This document shows, piece by piece, positions 57,882 to 64,000 of a DNA stretch of 64,000 nt (the first letter of the stretch is position 1; each line of letters begins with the position of its first letter). The notes under the pieces were generated by a model that saw nothing but the letters and a program-made list of their open reading frames with translations, was not told the origin of the DNA and did not search any database. Source of the DNA: Populus alba. Lineage: Eukaryota > Streptophyta > Magnoliopsida > Malpighiales > Salicaceae. The translations under genes were made by a program, and so were the position numbers. The stretch spans positions 17,773,357 to 17,837,356 of the forward strand of contig NC_133302.1 in the NCBI RefSeq assembly GCF_005239225.2, given 5' to 3'.

Positions 57882-58630
57882 AAAATTTTACAAAGTTACA
57901 ATAAATACTTTTTTATATAAAAAAATTAAAAACACAACAAATACACATATCATGTGTCAAAAGAAACTTAAGAAAAAATACTTACTATAATTAATCTCTT
58001 AAACAATGGATAGTTATATTGTATGATATTATTAAATTTAAATAGTATTGGTATGTTTTTTTAAGGATATATTATTCGAGACATTTGCCTTCGTATGAAA
58101 ATATTTTTAATTTAACTTGAATTTTTTTTTTCATTATTCATAGTATTTAAAAATAAATACTATTAAATAAAATTAGTTAAATTAAAAAATATATATTAGT
58201 AAAACTAAAAATTTAAGTTTTGTTAAGAAATACAAAAGTAGCATCTGAATGCTAGATCTAGTTTATTAAGAAAAAAATAAAAAAATATTAATTAAGTAAT
58301 TGTTAGTATTATTGAAAATATATTAAAATAATATTTTTTATTTTTTAAAAAAATTATTTTTGAAATTAAAAAACAGTAAAAAAATAATTTTCAAAATATA
58401 GGGCATTTGGAATGCAGCTCCAAAACCGACGCTAACAACAACCATTAAAACGCCGCCACGTAAGGAAGACGAGTTAAGGTTGAATTTTCTCTCATGGTGT
58501 GTGGTTGGCACACCACGCTGCCTCCCTCCCTCCATCTCGAATATTCTTCTTTTTTTTCCTTTTTTTTTTTTCAAAAAAGCAGGAGCCCGCAAAGCCAACA
58601 AAAACAAAAACTCTTCCCTTTCCTTTCTAG
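57882..58630. other. Distal promoter region of cytochrome c, absent from copy B
   Basis: Includes a copy of the AT-rich dispersed family at about 58313-58410. After that comes a less AT-rich stretch with GCCACGTAAGG (about 58455) and a CTCCCTCCCTCC run (about 58520). None of this is present upstream of the second cytochrome c copy. Confidence 0.55.
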
Positions 58631-58633
58631 TTT

Positions 58634-58649
58634 CTATAAAACAAGCCCA
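58634..58649 (+). promoter_or_regulatory. TATA box and site II-like element of cytochrome c
   Basis: CTATAAAA at 58634-58641 followed at once by AGCCCA (58644-58649), which reads TGGGCT on the minus strand. TGGGCY (site II) elements are known to control plant cytochrome c and other mitochondrial-protein genes. The start codon is 84 bp past the TATA box. Confidence 0.5.
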
Positions 58650-58724
58650 AAACTCTCCCTCTCCAACGCCTTCCAGAAAGCAGAAAGAAGAAAGCAAAAG
58701 GCAAAGAGAATTCAAAGAGAAGAA

Positions 58725-60058
<1,334 letters not shown>

Positions 60059-60120
60059 GCATTTCACACTTCCGACCTCCCCATTTTGCAGTTGTTGGAG
60101 ATAAATTTTTTTTTTTTACC

Positions 60121-60126
60121 AATAAA
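60121..60126 (+). terminator. Polyadenylation signal of cytochrome c
   Basis: AATAAA 62 bp after the TAA stop codon, preceded by a T-rich run. This is a plausible plant near-upstream element. Confidence 0.5.
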
Positions 60127-61560
60127 GTAACCATCCTATACAATGAGCATTGCTAGTCAATGCTCCTTCGAAGAGTTGCCATAATTGGCAAACTAAACAT
60201 TCGATTCATTTAGCTTACTGTGCCTCTATTTTGCGAATATTTGGTGGATTACCAATAAATAGTTTGTTAATGATAGTTTATGGTTTTGATATTGCATGAA
60301 CATTTCCATAGTTGCTATTGTCTGCCTTCAATCTACTCTGATGCATAGCAGGTCTATGGTAAAGTACTTTTGAATGAAATGCAAAATGGTGTATTGGCAT
60401 CTCTAGCAGGTGATTACTGGAATTCTTTCATTTTCCAGTGTTGGATAAATGCAACTGAATGAATCGCTCCCCCTTCTACCCATCTCCAATGGTTTGGCTG
60501 ATTTAATTCCATTTGGGGGGGAATACTGTTGCCGGTGATCGGTACTAATCTGATGTTGTTTTTGGCTGCTCTGAGTCCTTAGATCTTCTGTTATGGCTTG
60601 TAAGCAGTCTGAGAACTGGGATGCAAAATGTGATAAAGTGGTCTTTACTAGTGACTTTGCCCGGGAAATGCAAGTTTATTTTTATTTTTCCTTCCCATCG
60701 AGTACTATATTTCTTACATGCAACCATGATAATCCCTAGTAATCAAAGGTTGCCATGACACAGTGAACTGGAATTGTGGGGAAAGAGTTATAGAGGGAGA
60801 AACTTGTCCTCAAATCCTGAACTGAATAGAAAGGGGAGAGGATGATATGAACGATCAATGGTGAAGTTGTGAGAAAAATTGTTTACTTTTTCCTGTTATG
60901 CAAACAAACGTACATTCATACTTCGATTATCCATGTTTAGTTTCATAACACGTTTTCAGATCAGATCGGTCTATAAGCCTTCTTCTCATGTCGGCACGTA
61001 ATTCTGATGTTAATTACTTCACTCTTTTTCCTTCTTTCTGGTTAATGATGGATAGTTATTTAACATCACCAGTGGCCAAAAAATCTAAAAACATGGAGTA
61101 TATAAGGAAAAGGAAAATGTGATATAAAAAAACTAAATTTGAGTATATAAGGAAAATGTGATATCAAAAGCACCACCACCGTGTCTCGCACACCCAAACA
61201 GCCACCCTCTTCCCTCTTAATCTTGCGCTCGCCACACAGCCAACCTTTCAAAATCGTTCGATAACCAAAACATTAACAAATGAAATGGAGTGCAATCGAG
61301 GTGACTCGTAGATGAGTATACTTTGGTTGCATCTGCCGGAGACAAACCCTTCAGTGAATCAATACTTGGGTTGTTGCTTGATTTCTTCATTAAACCATTC
61401 TACAATCCATAAACCAATGAATAGGTGGAGAGAATCAATAAAGAACCTCGTAAGGAGTGGCCTTGGTGGAAGAATAGAAATTAGTGTTCTACCATCATTC
61501 TACAAGGAAAAGCCATTTAAACCAATGAGTAGGGTAGGTCAATTAAACCAATGAGTAGGG
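60127..61560. other. Intergenic, no gene seen
   Basis: Moderately AT-rich. A 44-bp-spaced duplication of GAGTATATAAGGAAAA...ATGTGATAT lies at 61096-61165, and a smaller one, TTAAACCAATGAGTAGGGT, at about 61516-61560, next to the integrase fragment. Confidence 0.5.
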
Positions 61561-61910
61561 TTCATTAGTCATGCATCGCACGTAGGTTTCTAGGCACTTG
61601 TTCACCACCTTTGTCTAGCCATCAAACTGAGAGTGATAGATTGTTGAGTAATGTAGGTTAACTCCTAGATGCCTAAACAATTACCTATAGAACTGGTCGA
61701 TAAATATTGAGTCTCTGTCACTGATAATAGCAGCTGAGAGGCCATGTAATTTGTAAACATTATCCGTAAACACCTTAGTTACTGAATATGCTATATAAGA
61801 ATGAACTAGAGCCATAAAATGAGAGTATTTACTGAACCTATTCACCAACACTAAAATTATCTCTTTTTCATCTGACTTAAACAATCTTTCGATGAAGTCT
61901 ATACATGATA
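61561..61910 (-). pseudogene. Ty3/gypsy integrase fragment
   Basis: Minus-strand frame 61884-61681 reads ILVLVNRFSKYSHFMALVHS, VFTDNVYKLHGL and IISDRDSIFIDQFYR. It continues toward 61561 as YHSQFDG, stop, TKVVNKCLETYVRCMTNEP, matching the integrase core pattern (YHPQTDGQTEVVN). It differs from the integrase at 13 kb (for example SDRDSIF versus TDKDKVF), so it comes from another element. No LTRs were recognised around it. Confidence 0.8.
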
Positions 61911-63358
61911 CGAACTAAGTTAGATCTGAATTTGGTCTTAAAATATTTATGACCATTTTTGTGAGATTAGAAACATTTCTCAAACCATACATCGGATCGA
62001 ATTGAAATTTTATAAGGAGATACTAGACACATGAAACTATATTGTGATAAATTTTCAGGTTAAATGGAATTCAGAACATATTATTTTAGAGGATAAAAGT
62101 TACTAGATAAATCTTATCAAATTTGTTAACTAGTTCTCCATATACTGTTTGGGACATATCTGGAACTACATGTAGAATTTTACTGTTGTTCAAGATGTGT
62201 TAGAAACTAGACATTTCATACTTTCCAACCATACATGGTAGGTCAAGTAATTCATCTAAATAAAAGAGAATGACATGTTTGAAATCAAGAATGAAGTCTG
62301 TCAAATGATAAATAATTTGGTTTTTTTTATTTTTTTATTTTGAACAAATTAAAATGACTTCGTCTCTCCCTAATATACATAGGTTTTTCCCAACGGTGTT
62401 GTTTCTGTAACCTGTATTAATTTAGGGATTTTTCATTTTTTCAAGTCAATTCCGGTCCTTATTTTCTTGTAATTTCACAATCAAACCCTCAATTGGTTTC
62501 AATATTTGAGATTCTTTCAATTGTGCCCTTGGACTTCTTCAATTAAGCCCTTAAACTTTGGTGCCTTTTACATAATAGTATTTGGTCTTGATATTCTTCA
62601 ATTTTGTTCTTAATTGGCCCTTTAAACTTTTAATTCTTTTGATTCCTATTCATTTTAGACCCTGGACCTGTAATTCTTGCAATCTTGACCAAAAATGACT
62701 CCTAAACTTTAATTTTTCTCTAATTAAATCCCTAGTTGTATTAATTAAGTCAATCCAAAGCTCAATTAAATCTCTAGACTTATTGAACCTTTCGATTTTG
62801 ACTAAAATGACTTCTAAACTCTTGTTTTCATTTTAGCCCCTAGTTAAGTCAATCAAGCCCTTCCAAAATTCAATTATGTACTTAACTTTTTCAATTTTTG
62901 TGATTTTGCCATCATCTTCAACTTCCTTCTTAATTAAGTCCTCATCTATTAAAATTGAAACTGCCAAACTTTGCAACTTTGTCCATGTTGATCCTTAAAC
63001 TTTATAGTCTTTGATCAATTTCAATATATTTTTCAAAATTTCTTTAACAAGACCCTAAATTATCAAAACACGTAACATTTTAACCTGTTGTAAATAAAAT
63101 GCCTTTTTAATTGTGATTCGAATTATTATTTTTATTATTATTATTGATTTTTTTAAAAAAATCTGGAATATTTTTCTTAAAAGAACATTTCCTACATGAA
63201 AAATAAAAAAATTTTGGGAAACCAAAATTAGGTTATGACATAAAAATGTATGAGTTCAAAAAATTGAAAATAAAAAACGGATAAAGAAAGGAGCCTATCA
63301 TGCACGTACAGCAACTTCAGCAAGATGATTACGCCTTTTTATTATTATTATTATTTTG
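61911..63358. repeat. Retroelement-derived spacer with a periodic pyrimidine-rich block
   Basis: From about 62450 to 63070 the plus strand is made of loosely repeated 30-50-bp phrases such as CAATTAAGCCCTTAAACTT, AATTAAATCCCTAGTTG, AATTAAATCTCTAGACTT and AGTTAAGTCAATCAAGCCCTT. This looks like a decayed LTR or untranslated part of a gypsy element. The rest is AT-rich without a gene; a (TTA)n run lies at 63335-63354. Confidence 0.45.
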
Positions 63359-63461
63359 AAGTAAAGGGATCGCAATTTGATTCCATGCTAAAGTTGGTTT
63401 TTCTTTTCGTCCAAGTCAAAGTTAATTTTAATTTTTATTTTTTGATTTGGGCAAGTTTGAT
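63359..63461 (+). repeat. Upstream duplication block, copy B
   Basis: AAGTAAAGGGATCGCAATTT through GGCAAGTTTGA, homologous to 57773-57881. Here it sits only 168 bp before the cytochrome c start codon, against 844 bp in copy A. Confidence 0.8.
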
Positions 63462-63628
63462 TAGAACAAACTCAAGTTTTGATCGTATCAAGTTTTTCAA
63501 CAATTTAATTATAAATCTAATGTAATGTGAGTTAGGTGTTAGATCAACGAATTCATAAATTGTTTGAATCACATCAAATTTTACAACGCCATCTAGATCT
63601 AAAGGCAAAGAGAATTAAAAGAGAAGAA

Positions 63629-64000
63629 ATGGCTTCGTTTGCAGAAGCACCACCTGGCGATTCAAAAGTCGGAGAGAAGATCTTTAAGACCAAGTGTGCT
63701 CAGTGTCATACCGTCGACAAGGGTGCCGGTCATAAGCAAGGTAACTTTATCGCCCCCCTCTTTTTGTTTGGATCTTATATTTTCGAGGTCAAATTGCCAA
63801 TTTGCTTATTTCTTATTATTTATAATTTTGGATTGGGATTTGGGATCTGGTATTTAATGAGTGAACATTTTAGACAGTCAATTTCTTCTGAGATTTTGTG
63901 TTAAACTTATTTGCTTGGTTCCTGTGTTTTTAAGGTTTTAATTTGCTTCGACTGTTTAAATGTTCAGGACCCAATCTGAATGGCTTGTTTGGAAGGCAGT
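63629..64000 (+). CDS. Second cytochrome c copy, cut by the window end
   Basis: Exon 1 (63629-63740) is identical by eye to exon 1 of the gene at 58.7 kb, including CAQCH. Exon 2 begins at 63968 (GACCCAATCTGAATGGC) and runs off the window. The intron is 227 bp instead of 447. Its first ~56 bases and last ~150 match copy A almost perfectly, and the middle, including the (CT)n run, is gone. The 5' leader matches from AAAGGCAAAGAGAATT onward with one mismatch. Upstream of that, the TATA box, site II-like word and CT-rich leader of copy A are missing. Exon 3 lies outside, so coding integrity is unknown. It may be silent, or driven by new upstream sequence. Confidence 0.85.

Overview
This window looks like nuclear DNA of a woody eudicot, most likely Populus or a close Salicaceae relative. 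The basis is strongly AT-rich intergenic sequence, intron-bearing plant genes, a plant cytochrome c, AP2/ERF and PPR genes, and several dispersed repeats that resemble ones I associate with poplar. The genus is an inference from memory and could not be tested here. The window is mainly transposon-rich intergenic DNA with a few genes; nothing in it looks bacterial, organellar or viral.

Layout. 0-2.6 kb: a doubtful gene end, a 40-bp tandem repeat and low-complexity DNA. 2.6-4.7 kb: an intronless PLS-type PPR gene (+). 6.4-8.4 kb: a decayed gag-only retroelement between diverged direct repeats. 10.5 kb: a SINE. 11.8-17.1 kb: a complete but dead Ty3/gypsy chromovirus-like element on the minus strand, with both LTRs, a 5-bp target duplication, PBS and PPT. 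18.1 and 30.7 kb: two intronless DREB-type AP2/ERF paralogues (+). The 12 kb between them holds dispersed repeats and a 715-bp Tourist-like MITE. 31-43 kb: gene-poor, with two SINEs inserted one after the other at one target. 43.25-47.2 kb: a nine-exon gene with the N-terminal block of WVD2-like/TPX2-family proteins but no visible TPX2 domain. 47.8-49.5 kb: a broken MATE transporter gene (-). 52.5-54.0 kb: a second PPR gene (-). 55.2-55.9 kb: a second copy of the MITE in opposite orientation. 58.7-60.1 kb: an intact three-exon cytochrome c gene. 61.6-61.9 kb: an integrase fragment from another gypsy lineage. 63.6 kb to the window end: a recent second cytochrome c copy with a shortened intron and without the first copy's proximal promoter.

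The genes do not form a pathway; this is an ordinary plant neighbourhood shaped by tandem duplication and transposition. From memory, a PPR gene beside DREB/ERF genes matches Arabidopsis At1g71460 next to At1g71450 (ERF021), suggesting conserved microsynteny. I found no clearly novel system. The best second looks are the serial SINE insertion, the promoter-less cytochrome c duplicate, the TPX2-domain-less gene with its possible upstream ORF, and the hairpin-bearing MITE pair.
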